Source: Helicovermis profundi (GTDB lineage: Bacteria > Bacillota > Clostridia > Peptostreptococcales > Acidaminobacteraceae). From it: DNA of 64,000 bases. Numbering within the stretch: the first letter of the stretch is position 1; every line of letters begins with the position of its first letter. Positions 18,331 through 28,010 of the stretch are shown piece by piece. The stretch spans positions 1,694,001-1,758,000 of the forward strand of contig NZ_AP028654.1 of NCBI RefSeq assembly GCF_033097505.1, read 5' to 3'. Below the pieces are notes generated by a model, which worked only from the letters and a program-made list of their open reading frames with translations, ran no database searches and was not told where the DNA came from. The position numbers were made by a program, and so were the translations under genes.

Positions 18331-18373
18331 CAAAAAAGAACTAATAAAATAACAATTTTATTAGTTCTTTTTA
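18331..18373 (-). terminator. Terminator after the AAA-type ATPase gene
   Basis: Stem AAAAAGAACTAATAAAAT, loop AACA, and the complement flanked by T/A runs; lies between the stop at 18374 and the GGDEF-EAL start. Confidence 0.85.
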
Positions 18374-18967
18374 CTATTCTTTTAAAAATGCAGACGATAC
18401 AGAATCTTCTACAGGTTCTAAATTTAAATGGTGCAATATTTTACTAGCTCTCTCTTTAGTTGAACCAGAAACGACCATATACTTAATGTTTTCAGATTTT
18501 AAAAATGTAAGAATTGCATCGTCAATTTCTTTGGCAATCTCTTCATCTTGCCATCTAACCCCATCTTTCTCATAACCAAATTCCCTTGGCAAATATAATA
18601 TTGTTTCATAATTTGCAAGATCTTCAAGTGCAAGCATATATAAATCTTTAAGAATTTCAATCTCTTTTTTTGTTCTTTCTTTATCTCCAAGCATAAATCT
18701 TCCATAAATATAGGGAACAAAAGTTGCATAATCGGTAAGTGCATAATCAAATTCAGACAATTTACTTTCTAATCTTTTTTGACCTAAATAAATACCATAT
18801 TGCTCTGAAATTGTTTCAATCATTCCTTTATCTCTTAAATATTCAGTCGAGTATTCAAAAGCGTAGCCAACATTTAATCCAATTATTTTCATCTCAACAT
18901 ATAACTGCTGAATAAGTGTTGTTTTACCACATCTTGGTCCACCAAGTACTGCAATTCTATTAGTCAT
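18374..18967 (-). CDS. P-loop ATP/GTP-binding protein (AAA_28/NadR-like)
   Basis: 197-residue soluble nucleotide-binding protein. The Walker A motif GGPRCGKTT is at residues 9-17, an aspartate-containing strand (YALTDYATFVPY) at about 75-86, and YLPREFGYEKDGVRWQ resembles the lid of NadR-type kinases. A small-molecule kinase role is possible, but the substrate is unknown. GGAGTG precedes the ATG. Confidence 0.65.
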   Translation of the reverse strand: MTNRIAVLGGPRCGKTTLIQQLYVEMKIIGLNVGYAFEYSTEYLRDKGMIETISEQYGIYLGQKRLESKLSEFDYALTDYATFVPYIYGRFMLGDKERTKKEIEILKDLYMLALEDLANYETILYLPREFGYEKDGVRWQDEEIAKEIDDAILTFLKSENIKYMVVSGSTKERASKILHHLNLEPVEDSVSSAFLKE

Positions 18968-18988
18968 ATTTCACTCCATTAATCAATT

Positions 18989-19025
18989 AAAAACGTTTGT
19001 AAAAACGAAAGCTTTTACAAACGTA
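18989..19025 (-). terminator. Terminator or attenuator before the ATPase gene
   Basis: ACGTTTGTAAAA pairs with TTTTACAAACGT, followed on the minus strand by TTTTTAATT. It would end transcripts from the ABC transporter operon. Confidence 0.7.
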
Positions 19026-19130
19026 ATCTATAATATTATTAAAAATGCATTAACATTGTATCATTATTATTATATAGATTCAAGAAAATTGCGAATAATA
19101 ATACATAAAATAATAATAAAGTTCAGCAAT

Positions 19131-19298
19131 CTAAATATTTTTTAAGAATGTCACCCCTAAATACATATAAATAAATAATACAACCATTCTAAGATATGGT
19201 TTTTTCTTTAATTTTTTTAAAAATGATAACTTATTTTCTAAAATATAATAAGTCATAACCAAAAATATTATTCCCGCGATTAATCTAAAATATTCCAT
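19131..19298 (-). CDS. Small membrane protein (55 residues)
   Basis: Short gene with AAAAGGAG before the ATG: MEYFRLIAGIIFLVMTYYIL, a basic loop (KKLKKKPYLR), then a second hydrophobic segment. Two membrane spans are predicted. It overlaps the 3' end of the permease gene by 14 bp, so it is probably translated with the ABC transporter. No family recognised. Confidence 0.6.
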   Translation of the reverse strand: MEYFRLIAGIIFLVMTYYILENKLSFLKKLKKKPYLRMVVLFIYMYLGVTFLKNI

Positions 19299-20049
19299 TA
19301 TTAGCTCCTTTTATGTTTTTTAATACCAATTTTTCAATGATTATTGTGATTAGTATTACAATAATTGACCACGCAAAAACTGCGCTAGTGTCAATATTTA
19401 TTTTTGAATTATAAAGCATTGATCCTATACCATACTTGGGCTGACTTAAAACTTCAGCAGCTATTAAAACTTTTAAATTTAATCCAAGTCCTAAAGAAAT
19501 TGAACTTATAAGAAAAGGCATTATTGATGGTATATAAATATACCTTAATATTTTTATATTTGAAACTTTATATACCATTGCCATTTCTATATATTTATTA
19601 TTAATGTTTTTCATTCCTTTTAGAATATTAGTATATACAATAGGAAAAACAATTAATACACATACAAAAATAGCTGTTCCTTCCGATCCAAGCCAAATAA
19701 GTGAAAGTAATATTATTGACATAGTTGGAGTAGAACGAAGTATATTAACGAATGGTTTTAAAATTTCTTCTACATTTTCCTTAACACCGCTTAGCACTCC
19801 TAGAACAATTCCAAAAATAAATGATAAAAGAAAACTAAAGACCATTCTCCAAAGCGTAATTAAAATATTGAACAAACTATTTATATTAACAATAATATCT
19901 AAAAGTCTTTGTAAAGTTTCAAATGGTGAAGGTACTAAATAATCTTTACCTACAATCATATTAATAATTTGCCATACTAAAACAATTAATAATACAGACT
20001 TTAATTTATTTATTTTAAAAATATTACTAATTCCCGTAGAAATCTTCAC
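19285..20049 (-). CDS. ABC transporter permease (SsuC/TauC-like)
   Basis: Inner-membrane permease of the nitrate/sulfonate/taurine or thiamine-precursor group, with about six spans and the EAA-like loop (MAMVYKVSNIKILRYIYIPS) that contacts the ATPase. The GTG at 20049 follows GGAAAGG and is preferred over a longer frame from 20097 that would overlap the binding-protein gene by about 70 bp. Part of the three-gene importer; substrate not determined. Confidence 0.82.
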   Translation of the reverse strand: MKISTGISNIFKINKLKSVLLIVLVWQIINMIVGKDYLVPSPFETLQRLLDIIVNINSLFNILITLWRMVFSFLLSFIFGIVLGVLSGVKENVEEILKPFVNILRSTPTMSIILLSLIWLGSEGTAIFVCVLIVFPIVYTNILKGMKNINNKYIEMAMVYKVSNIKILRYIYIPSIMPFLISSISLGLGLNLKVLIAAEVLSQPKYGIGSMLYNSKINIDTSAVFAWSIIVILITIIIEKLVLKNIKGANNGIF

Positions 20050-21055
20050 TTGGCACCTTTCCTCCAATTGAATCTTTAGAATTATCAAATAAAACATTAT
20101 AGTACTTGTTTAAATCATCCTTAGCTTCAAGTGCTGTTTCAAAATGTATATTAGAACGTTCAATTGATTCTTCAATCACTTTTGCAGGAAGACCTAAATC
20201 TAATGACTCGTAGTAGATTCCAGCCTCTTCTTTATTAGTATTAACCCACTCACTTGCATCTCTATATTTTTGCATAAATTTTTCAACGAATTCTTTGTTA
20301 CTACTTGTAAAGGAATTTTTAACAAATATTCCGGCTTGCGGATAGCTCGAGTCACCACCCGATATGCTTTTCCATTCTTTTTGAAAATCTAAAACAATTT
20401 TTGTATTCGGTTTTTTAGATAAAATTATCGATAATACAGGCTCAGGCATAATAGATATTTTACTTTTTCCCGATAAAAACAAAGGAGCTAATTCACTTCC
20501 ACCACTAACATAATTAAATTCTACATCCTTTACATTATTCTCTTTTAAAATATACTTCATTAATATATCTGGAGTAAGTCCTTTTCCTATCATAGTAATA
20601 GTTTTGCCTTCTAAATCTTTAATGCTAGTTAATTGCTCTGCACTTACTAAAAACAATGAACCCCATACATTAACACTCTTAAGTGAATAATCCACACCTT
20701 TGTTGTAAAGTTTTGCAGCTAAATTTGTTGGAAGAAGAACCATATCCGACTCTCCACTTAGAACTTTAGAAGCTAATAAATCTGTAGCTTTAATAACTTC
20801 GATATTTACATTATACCCTTCAATATCTACTCCATCTTTTATCAGTTTAACCATTGAAAGTGCAGTTGAACCTGCAGGTACAGTTATATTAACATCTACA
20901 GTTTTTACCTTAGTAGAATCATCATTCACGTCTACAGTTTTGTTATTAGTTTTATCATCTGAATTTAAATCTATTTCTTCGGATTTAGTTGCAGTACAGC
21001 CAACTATCGAAAAAATCATAATAAAAATCACTATACTAATCATAATTTTTTTCAT
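20027..21055 (-). CDS. ABC transporter substrate-binding lipoprotein (NMT1/SsuA-like)
   Basis: Lipoprotein with a signal peptide (MKKIMISIVIFIMIFSIVGC) whose lipobox ends at Cys20, and a two-lobed binding domain with motifs of the NMT1/SsuA-type family (PAGSTALSM, GKTITMIGKGLTPD). The ATG at 21055 follows GGAGAG. It would deliver a small anion, sulfonate or pyrimidine-type compound; no residue seen fixes the ligand. Confidence 0.82.
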   Translation of the reverse strand: MKKIMISIVIFIMIFSIVGCTATKSEEIDLNSDDKTNNKTVDVNDDSTKVKTVDVNITVPAGSTALSMVKLIKDGVDIEGYNVNIEVIKATDLLASKVLSGESDMVLLPTNLAAKLYNKGVDYSLKSVNVWGSLFLVSAEQLTSIKDLEGKTITMIGKGLTPDILMKYILKENNVKDVEFNYVSGGSELAPLFLSGKSKISIMPEPVLSIILSKKPNTKIVLDFQKEWKSISGGDSSYPQAGIFVKNSFTSSNKEFVEKFMQKYRDASEWVNTNKEEAGIYYESLDLGLPAKVIEESIERSNIHFETALEAKDDLNKYYNVLFDNSKDSIGGKVPSEDFYGN

Positions 21056-21059
21056 AATA

Positions 21060-21767
21060 TCACTCTCCAAGTATTCTATGAATTTCTTCAGTTATATTTT
21101 CAACATATTCACTATTTTTAAACCTTAATTTTTTATCTAAATCTAATTCTATCTCGCCTAAAATTTTCACAGGACTTTTAGATAAAAAAACAATCCTATC
21201 AGCTAGTAAAGAAGCTACTAATGGATCATGCGTTACAAGTATAATGGAATTTCTATTTTTGTCCCATAAGGCTGCTAATTTACCAAGTAAATCTTTCTTA
21301 AGTAGAATATCTAGAGATTTAAAAGGTTCATCCATCAGCATAATTTTAGAGTCATACGAATATGCTCTTGCAATAGAAACCCTTTGTTTCATACCCCCAC
21401 TTAGTTTTTGTGGATATGAATTAATTTCTTTTTCTAAGTTCAAATCTTTTAGAATATCATTAATTTTTTTTTCTGTAAGTTTGTCATTAACAAACATAAT
21501 ATTCTCTTTTACATTTAACCAAGGCAATAATCTATCTTCTTGAAAAACGTAGCTTAATTTATCAGAATTAATATTAATACTTCCTTTATAATCAAGGTCA
21601 ATTTTTGATAATAAGTTTAGTAATGTCGTTTTGCCACAACCCGAAGGTCCAAGAATTACTGTAATTATGTCTTTCTTTATTGATAAATTAAATTTATTAA
21701 AAATAACTTTTTCATTATAATTTTTATTTAAATTTTCTATTTCAATTATCAATTTATCCCCCATCAT
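21060..21767 (-). CDS. ABC transporter ATPase (SsuB/TauB-like)
   Basis: 235-residue ATPase with Walker A GPSGCGKTT, Q loop VFQEDRLLPW (the short form typical of SsuB/TauB), signature LSGGMKQR and Walker B IMLMDEPF. First gene of the importer operon. A TTG codon at 21752 after GGGGGAT is an alternative start. The five-residue gap to the binding protein suggests coupled translation. Confidence 0.88.
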   Translation of the reverse strand: MMGDKLIIEIENLNKNYNEKVIFNKFNLSIKKDIITVILGPSGCGKTTLLNLLSKIDLDYKGSININSDKLSYVFQEDRLLPWLNVKENIMFVNDKLTEKKINDILKDLNLEKEINSYPQKLSGGMKQRVSIARAYSYDSKIMLMDEPFKSLDILLKKDLLGKLAALWDKNRNSIILVTHDPLVASLLADRIVFLSKSPVKILGEIELDLDKKLRFKNSEYVENITEEIHRILGE

Positions 21768-21789
21768 AAAATCAACCTATAAAAAAACT

Positions 21790-22602
21790 CTACAAATCAA
21801 ATTCCATGCCTTCTTTTGCTATTATAACGTTTTCAGGCGTTGCCTCATCAACTTCAATAAGTTCTTTTAATTTTCTATGAAGACCATGATGTCCCAAATA
21901 AATATTTTTACTATTTGAATCAAACATTAACTTTATCCCTTTTGAATGGGAAGAGTGACCCCAACCTTCGTAACGAGGTAAATATTTTTCCTCATCAGTA
22001 AAATTAGAATCATAGTATATATTTGTCGAATTTCTAACAAATTCAATTAAAGATTCGTCAATTTCTTTTGAATGCTCAAGATCCGTAATATATGAGAATA
22101 TATGATTGTCTTTTTTTACTCTATAGGCATAGTTAATTCCTGGATGGTCTGTCCTAAATTTATCAATTTCTAAATCATTAACTTTAACTGTATCATAGTC
22201 TTCAATATTATTATACTCAATGTTTGCTTTTAATTGATTAATATTCATAGGCAAAAAAGGCTCTTTAAAAAGCATTGATAAAACATCTTTAGAATTTAAT
22301 CCTTGAAATCTAGGTGCATAAATAGAAATATTTAAATTAGGATTATAAAATAAAGAAAAAAAAGGCATACCAATAATATGATCATAATGATAATGAGTAA
22401 TAAAAATAACAATTTTTTTAAATTTTGTAAAATCAATATCACTATGACCGAGTCCTACAATTCCAGATCCACAGTCAAAAATAACAAGAGTGTTATTGTT
22501 CATAATTGTAACAGATGATGTGTTTGAACCGTATTCTAGAAGTTCTTTTTTGCCTCCAGGGCACGATCCCATTACTCCCCACAGTTTCACTTTGTACTTC
22601 AT
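21790..22602 (-). CDS. Metallo-beta-lactamase-fold hydrolase
   Basis: 270 residues with the metal motif THYHYDHIIG near 68-77, later HPG, the metal Asp in YYDSNFT and the final His in LGHHGLH. The N-terminal GVMGSCP and YGSNTSSV match the RNase Z/class II phosphodiesterase-like group. It may hydrolyse a phosphodiester or cyclic nucleotide. Being next to c-di-GMP genes may be coincidental. Confidence 0.75.
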   Translation of the reverse strand: MKYKVKLWGVMGSCPGGKKELLEYGSNTSSVTIMNNNTLVIFDCGSGIVGLGHSDIDFTKFKKIVIFITHYHYDHIIGMPFFSLFYNPNLNISIYAPRFQGLNSKDVLSMLFKEPFLPMNINQLKANIEYNNIEDYDTVKVNDLEIDKFRTDHPGINYAYRVKKDNHIFSYITDLEHSKEIDESLIEFVRNSTNIYYDSNFTDEEKYLPRYEGWGHSSHSKGIKLMFDSNSKNIYLGHHGLHRKLKELIEVDEATPENVIIAKEGMEFDL

Positions 22603-22682
22603 TTAGTCACCTACTTTTTAAATTTATATACTAGCATTAGTGTTTAATTTCTATAATTTGAAACTAAAATTATGAAATCAAG

Positions 22683-24206
22683 TTACGATTTGTATAATTC
22701 AAAATCATCAAATAAATTTACAAGATTTTTATCAATATTATTTCTATCTGCTTCTTCATGCAAAATACTAAGTGATTTAGGTATTGGAATTGCAGGTTTA
22801 TATGGTCTATCTTTTGCAGTTAATGCATCAAAAATATCTGCTACAGCTAAAATTCTTGATCTAATTTCAAGATTCTCTGCGCTGAGGCCCTTAGGATATC
22901 CTTTTCCATTTAGTTTCTCATGGTGATTACTCGCAATCATTGGAACTTTTAATAAATCTCTTGACCATGTAATTCTTTTAAGTATTTCATTTGTAAATGT
23001 TGCATGATCATTAATCATCTTTCTTTCTGAATTTGTTAAGTTGCCTTTTTGAATACTTAAGTTTTTAAATTCATATTCTGATAACAAAATTATTTTTTCT
23101 CCATTTAAATCCTCTATTTCAAGTCCATTTATTTCATTTAAGATTTCTTTTAAATCATTAGTTAAAAATCCACATTTATTAATTTTCTCTAATTTTTCTA
23201 CATAAAAATCTATTTTATTTTTAATCTCGATTTCATAATCAAGTTTTGCGGAAGGCTCACTATCTATATTTTTTATTTCTTTTAGTTCTATCATAATTTT
23301 AATATATTTAAATCTAGATCTTATCGCCTCTATTTCAGGAGAATTAAGTTTATCTCTTTTCATAAGTACATATTCTTTTACACCAATCTTACCAACATCA
23401 TGTAGTAATCCTGCAATATAAAGTTCCTTTAGTTCATCTTCTGAAAAAAACATGTCTTTATAAAAACCTGAATTATCAGCATTAACTCCCTTTGCAAGGT
23501 TAAGAGCATATTTTGCAACGCGGTTTGAATGACCTGCAGTTATTGGATCCCTTTGGTCAAGTGCCGTAGTAAGGGTTTTAATAGATGACTCAAGTAAATC
23601 ATTAAGTTCAATAAAAAGTTCACTTCTTTCAATTAGAATAGCTGCTTGAGAAGATAAGGAACTTATTATTTTCTCTTCACTTTCTAAAAACGCAGTAACA
23701 TGATTTTCATAATCAGAGTCACTAACAAATTTTATACTTGAGTCATTTTTTTTATTAATTAGCTGCATAACACCGATGACATCGTTCTTAAAATTAAGTA
23801 ATGGTAATACTAACATATTTTTAGTAGAATAACCATAACTTTTATCAAACGAAGTATTATGCTTAAATCCAAGTTTCTTTTCCACTTCGCTCATCTTTTT
23901 AAAATTATATATTTTTTTTGTTACAGCGCATGCACCAGCAATACTATTTTTATCAATATTCATCTCAAATTCTTTAAATGGAAATTCTTTAGAATAATTT
24001 TTAGTATATTTAAAAACAAGCATCTTTTTAGCAGGCTCTTCTTTTACAATGTATATACTTCCAGCATCACAAGAAGTAATATCCATAGACTCAAGTAAAA
24101 TTAGTTCCAACAGTTTATCAATATTTTTTTCAGCTGAAAGTTTAACGCCAACATCGGTAAGTCTATCAACCATTTTTTCGTAGTAATCACAATTATTTGT
24201 ATTCAT
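22683..24206 (-). CDS. GAF and HD-GYP domain protein
   Basis: 507-residue predicted c-di-GMP phosphodiesterase. GAF domain at about 15-190, then the HD-GYP domain: GHSNRVAKY, LLHDVGKIG, NHHEKLNGKGYPKGL and ADIFDALTAKDRPYK are all intact. About 90 extra residues lie between the HD motif and the conserved NDHATFTNEIL helix, lengthening the domain. The start follows GGGAGG at 24206. No membrane spans, so it acts in the cytosol, probably under GAF control. Confidence 0.85.
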   Translation of the reverse strand: MNTNNCDYYEKMVDRLTDVGVKLSAEKNIDKLLELILLESMDITSCDAGSIYIVKEEPAKKMLVFKYTKNYSKEFPFKEFEMNIDKNSIAGACAVTKKIYNFKKMSEVEKKLGFKHNTSFDKSYGYSTKNMLVLPLLNFKNDVIGVMQLINKKNDSSIKFVSDSDYENHVTAFLESEEKIISSLSSQAAILIERSELFIELNDLLESSIKTLTTALDQRDPITAGHSNRVAKYALNLAKGVNADNSGFYKDMFFSEDELKELYIAGLLHDVGKIGVKEYVLMKRDKLNSPEIEAIRSRFKYIKIMIELKEIKNIDSEPSAKLDYEIEIKNKIDFYVEKLEKINKCGFLTNDLKEILNEINGLEIEDLNGEKIILLSEYEFKNLSIQKGNLTNSERKMINDHATFTNEILKRITWSRDLLKVPMIASNHHEKLNGKGYPKGLSAENLEIRSRILAVADIFDALTAKDRPYKPAIPIPKSLSILHEEADRNNIDKNLVNLFDDFELYKS

Positions 24207-24327
24207 AATTCCTCCCATACATTATAATTATACTACAATATCAATAAAAAACCTTTTATTATTAATAATACTCAATTAATAATATTCGAAAAAATATACA
24301 TAATAATAAAGTTTTAAGTATTTTATA

Positions 24328-25272
24328 CTATTGATATTTATTAAGGAACGCTGCTCCAACTATTCCAGCATCATTACCCATTTCTGCTAATACGAATTTT
24401 GGAGGCACAACATTTTTAAAGATTCGCTCTTTTTCAAACTCTTCTCTAATTTTTTTGAGCATAAATTCTCCCGCATGAGATACTCCACCGCCAAAAGAAA
24501 TGATTTCTGGATCAATAATTACCATTAAATTAACTATTGCTTTCGCTATATACTTAGAAAATCTTTCTACAATTATATTAGCATATTCATCATTTTTTTT
24601 GGCAAAATCAAAAACGATTTTTGAAGTAATTTCTTCATTAGAATTATAGAATTTTACTAATTCACTGTTCTCTTTTTCTTTATTTTCTTCTAATAATTTA
24701 CTAGCATATTTCACAATAGCACTTGCAGATGAAAACGTTTCAAAGCATCCATTTCTACCGCAATTACAGTTATAGAAATTCTCTCCTAGTACCATATGAC
24801 CAATTTCTGATGCAATACCATTTGCACCAGAATAAACTTTTTTATTAATAATAAATCCTCCGCCAATTCCAGTTCCTAGTGTAATTAGGATACTTGTATC
24901 AGTATTTCTAAGACTTCCTTTAACGTATTCTGCAAGCGACGCAACTGTTGCGTCATTATCAATAAAAACAGAAGTATTTAATTCTTTTTCAATTTCTTTT
25001 TTTATATGAATTCCATGCCAATTTAAATTAACACATTCAGATACAACACCATTTTCTTTATCAACTAAACCTGGAATTCCAATCCCTATAGATTTAATTT
25101 CCGCGTGGGTTTTATCAATGATCTCTTTTATTGCTTCAATCATATCCTTGATAATTTCCGTAGCACCATTTTTGACTCTAGTTTTTTTTGTTATTCTTTC
25201 TAAAATTTCACCATCATCGTTTACAAGGCCGACTACTAAATTAGTACCACCAAGATCTATTCCAATATACAT
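24328..25272 (-). CDS. glcK: ROK-family glucokinase
   Basis: 314-residue sugar kinase producing glucose-6-phosphate. GIDLGGTN (phosphate loop), IDNDATVA (catalytic Asp), GTGIGGGF and the zinc motif CNCGRNGCFE are present. No N-terminal HTH, so it is a kinase and not a ROK repressor. pgi lies directly upstream on the same strand but with a terminator between. AAGGAGAAG precedes the ATG. Confidence 0.88.
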   Translation of the reverse strand: MYIGIDLGGTNLVVGLVNDDGEILERITKKTRVKNGATEIIKDMIEAIKEIIDKTHAEIKSIGIGIPGLVDKENGVVSECVNLNWHGIHIKKEIEKELNTSVFIDNDATVASLAEYVKGSLRNTDTSILITLGTGIGGGFIINKKVYSGANGIASEIGHMVLGENFYNCNCGRNGCFETFSSASAIVKYASKLLEENKEKENSELVKFYNSNEEITSKIVFDFAKKNDEYANIIVERFSKYIAKAIVNLMVIIDPEIISFGGGVSHAGEFMLKKIREEFEKERIFKNVVPPKFVLAEMGNDAGIVGAAFLNKYQ

Positions 25273-25362
25273 ATTTTCTTCTCCTTGATTTTCATTTTTA
25301 TTAAAATTATATCATAAGATATTAGCATATTTTTGTTTTAAAAACACCTATATACATACATA

Positions 25363-25397
25363 AAAAAAGGAAAACCATTAGATTTTCCTTTTTTATA
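25363..25397 (-). terminator. Terminator between pgi and glcK
   Basis: AAAAAAAGGAAAA pairs with TTTTCCTTTTTTT around CCATTAGA; symmetrical A and T runs. Confidence 0.85.
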
Positions 25398-25422
25398 TTC
25401 AATTATTGTTAATTAAATTATA

Positions 25423-26757
25423 CTAAAGCTTCTTTCTTAAAATTTCTCCTAGTTCTTCGTAGCCTGGTTTATTTAATAAGGCAAACATATTTTTCTTATA
25501 AGCTTCAACACCAGGTTGATTAAATGGATTTACGCCAAGTAGGTATCCGCTAATACCGCAAGCTTTCTCAAAGAAATAAAGAAGTTTTCCAAAAGTAAAT
25601 ACATCTAATTTTTCAAGTTCAATAATAACATTAGGTACATTACCATCATAATGTGCTAAAAGTGTGCCTTCAAAAGCCTTTTCATTTACATCGTTCATAG
25701 TTTTTGAACACAAATAATTAAGTCCATCTAGATTTGCCTCATCTTCTGATATACTCATATCAAGTCCAGTATCATTAACTTTAATTACTGTCTCCATTAA
25801 ATTTCTTCGTCCATCTTGTATATATTGACCCATAGAATGTAAATCAGTAGAAAAATCGACTGCTGCTGGAAAAATACCTTTGTTATCCTTTCCTTCGCTT
25901 TCGCCAAATAATTGCTTCCACCATTCTCCAAGATAATGTAGACTTGGTTCATAATTAACCATTATTTCTGTGCTTTTTCCTCTGTTGTAAAGAATATTTC
26001 TAATCGCTGCATATTGATAACAAATATTTTCATCAATATTTTCATTCATATACTCTTCACGTGCACTAATAGCACCTTCCAATAATTTAGTGATATCAAT
26101 ACCACTTACTGCAATCGGAAGAAGTCCAACCGGCGTCAAAACAGAATATCTTCCACCAACATCATCAGGAATAACAAAAGTCTCATATCCTTCTTTATCA
26201 GATAGATTTTTAAGAGCACCTTTTGATGAATCTGTTGTTGCGTAAATTCTCTTTTTCGCATTTTCTTTTCCATATTTTTTTTCTAAAAGTTTTTTTAACG
26301 TCCTAAAAGCTATAGCTGGTTCTGTAGTAGTACCAGATTTTGAGATAACATTTATTGAAAAATTCTTAGTTTCTAGTACATCAATTAAATCATGCAAATA
26401 TTTGCCCGATATATTATTTCCAGCGTAATAAATTTCCGGTGTTTTTCTTTGATCATTTGATAGCGAATTATAAAAGCTATGCGAAAGTGCCTCAATTGTT
26501 GCTCTTGCACCTAAATATGATCCACCAATTCCAATAACAACTAATGCATCTGAATCACTTACTATTTTTTCGCTTACACTTTTAATTCTTTCTAATTCTT
26601 TTTTGGAAACTTCTATAGGATAATCAACCCAACCAACATAATCATTTCCTAATCCACTTTTTAAGTGCAATTTATAGTGAGCAGATTTAACAAACTCTTT
26701 AAAAGAACTAATTTCTTCTTCTTTAACCATTGACTTTGAATAATTTAATTTAATCAA
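25423..26757 (-). CDS. pgi: Glucose-6-phosphate isomerase
   Basis: About 444 residues, the short Firmicute-type Pgi. Motifs: [40 protein letters not shown] and the catalytic Glu in [13 protein letters not shown] start at 26757 after AGGGGTG is preferred to an ATG ten codons upstream that precedes the ribosome binding site. Interconverts glucose-6-P and fructose-6-P; pairs functionally with glcK. Confidence 0.93.
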   Translation of the reverse strand: MIKLNYSKSMVKEEEISSFKEFVKSAHYKLHLKSGLGNDYVGWVDYPIEVSKKELERIKSVSEKIVSDSDALVVIGIGGSYLGARATIEALSHSFYNSLSNDQRKTPEIYYAGNNISGKYLHDLIDVLETKNFSINVISKSGTTTEPAIAFRTLKKLLEKKYGKENAKKRIYATTDSSKGALKNLSDKEGYETFVIPDDVGGRYSVLTPVGLLPIAVSGIDITKLLEGAISAREEYMNENIDENICYQYAAIRNILYNRGKSTEIMVNYEPSLHYLGEWWKQLFGESEGKDNKGIFPAAVDFSTDLHSMGQYIQDGRRNLMETVIKVNDTGLDMSISEDEANLDGLNYLCSKTMNDVNEKAFEGTLLAHYDGNVPNVIIELEKLDVFTFGKLLYFFEKACGISGYLLGVNPFNQPGVEAYKKNMFALLNKPGYEELGEILRKKL

Positions 26758-26787
26758 AATGTCACCCCTTATAATTATATTTAACAC

Positions 26788-27089
26788 ATCACCTGTATTT
26801 CCTATTTAGTATATATCCAAAAAAATCTTGCGTAAAGCTATTTTAGACATATAATTTTATTTTTATACAATTTTGTCGTATTAAACAAAATTTTTATATT
26901 TTGTTAACCTTATCTACAATTTACATGTAAATTAAGTTTTAATGTACATTTACTTATAAAGAGTATATGAATTTTTATCAAAAATTAATTTATGTTAAAT
27001 ATTCGTAATATTCAATCATTAAATAGTATGTGTATTTTTATGCGTTTTGTTATAAAATTATGCTATAAGAATGAAAGGATGGTGGAAGA
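26788..27089. promoter_or_regulatory. Divergent intergenic region between pgi and the hydrogenase operon
   Basis: No gene seen. It contains the inverted repeat AACAAAAT (26884-26891) and ATTTTGTT (26898-26905), a candidate operator, and on the plus strand TGCTATAAG, an extended -10 element, at about 27060. A Rex-like redox operator was looked for; only the half TTTTGTTAACC is present. Confidence 0.4.
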
Positions 27090-27605
27090 ATGTTAAAACC
27101 CGAATTGCAACTTGAAACAATGAGTGTTAAGAATTTGTCAAAAGAAAAACTTAACGAACTTCAGTCTTACATTGATACGCTTGATGATAAGCAAGGCTCA
27201 TTAATCCATGTACTACATAAAGCTCAGCATCTATTTGGCTTTTTACCTAAAGAAGTTCAGCTTTTTGTAGCAAGAAGATTAGATTTACCTGCCGCTAAAG
27301 TTTTTGGTGTAGTGAGTTTTTATTCATACTTTACTCAAAAACCTGTAGGTAAACACGTTATTAGCGTTTGTATGGGAACTGCTTGTTTTGTTAAAGGCGC
27401 AGAAAACATTATTGATGTTTTTAAAGATGAACTTGGAATTAAAGTTGGAGAAACTACTGAAGATAAGATGTTTACTCTCAAAGACATAAGGTGTATTGGT
27501 GCATGTGGACTTGCTCCTGTTGTTATGATTGGCGAAAAAGTATTTGGCCATGTCAAAAAAGAAGACGTAATAGATATTATAAGTTCTTACAAAGAGGAGG
27601 AATAA
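27090..27605 (+). CDS. [FeFe]-hydrogenase complex subunit, NuoE-like (HndA/HydC)
   Basis: 171-residue thioredoxin-fold [2Fe-2S] subunit. The cluster ligands are in VCMGTACFVKGA and CIGACGLAPVVMIG (C-x4-C and C-x3-C). In NAD(P)-dependent [FeFe]-hydrogenases it passes electrons between the flavin subunit and the catalytic subunit. First gene of the plus-strand operon, with GGTGGAAGA before the ATG. Confidence 0.9.
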   Translation: MLKPELQLETMSVKNLSKEKLNELQSYIDTLDDKQGSLIHVLHKAQHLFGFLPKEVQLFVARRLDLPAAKVFGVVSFYSYFTQKPVGKHVISVCMGTACFVKGAENIIDVFKDELGIKVGETTEDKMFTLKDIRCIGACGLAPVVMIGEKVFGHVKKEDVIDIISSYKEEE

Positions 27606-27606
27606 T

Positions 27607-27999
27607 ATGGCGATTAAATCTTTAGATGAACTAAGAAAAATTCGTGAAGCATCTGCAAAAAAAGTTAATTTAAGAGAAACTGGAAATAGTAGTGAAGATA
27701 TTATTGAAGTATTAATTGGCATGGCTACTTGTGGTATCGCAGCCGGCGCTAGAGAAACTTTAAATACTTTTATAGATGAAATAGATAAAAAAGACATAAA
27801 AAATATCCGAGTAATTCAAGTTGGATGTATGGGATATTGCCACAGCGAACCCACAGTTCAGGTTAATATACCTGGTAATTCACCAGTTCTATATGGAAAT
27901 GTTGATGAAAAAATGGCTATAGACATAATAGAAAAGCATATATTGAACAATGAACTTTTAGATGAAAATATTCTAATAAAAACATTTGAGAAAGCATAA
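27607..27999 (+). CDS. [2Fe-2S] ferredoxin-like hydrogenase subunit (HndB-like)
   Basis: 130-residue thioredoxin-like ferredoxin with cysteines in MATCGIAAGA and VGCMGYCHSEP. Matches HndB of tetrameric NADP-reducing hydrogenases. One base separates it from the first gene and 11 bp from the next. Having it as its own gene supports the four-subunit Hnd layout over the trimeric HydABC form. Confidence 0.85.
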   Translation: MAIKSLDELRKIREASAKKVNLRETGNSSEDIIEVLIGMATCGIAAGARETLNTFIDEIDKKDIKNIRVIQVGCMGYCHSEPTVQVNIPGNSPVLYGNVDEKMAIDIIEKHILNNELLDENILIKTFEKA

Positions 28000-28010
28000 A
28001 GGAGGTAAAT

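Noticed and set aside
26882-26909. Rex operator in front of the hydrogenase operon
   Set aside because: The inverted repeat has the arms in the wrong order (AACAAAAT then ATTTTGTT) compared with TTGTTAA-N4-TTAACAA.
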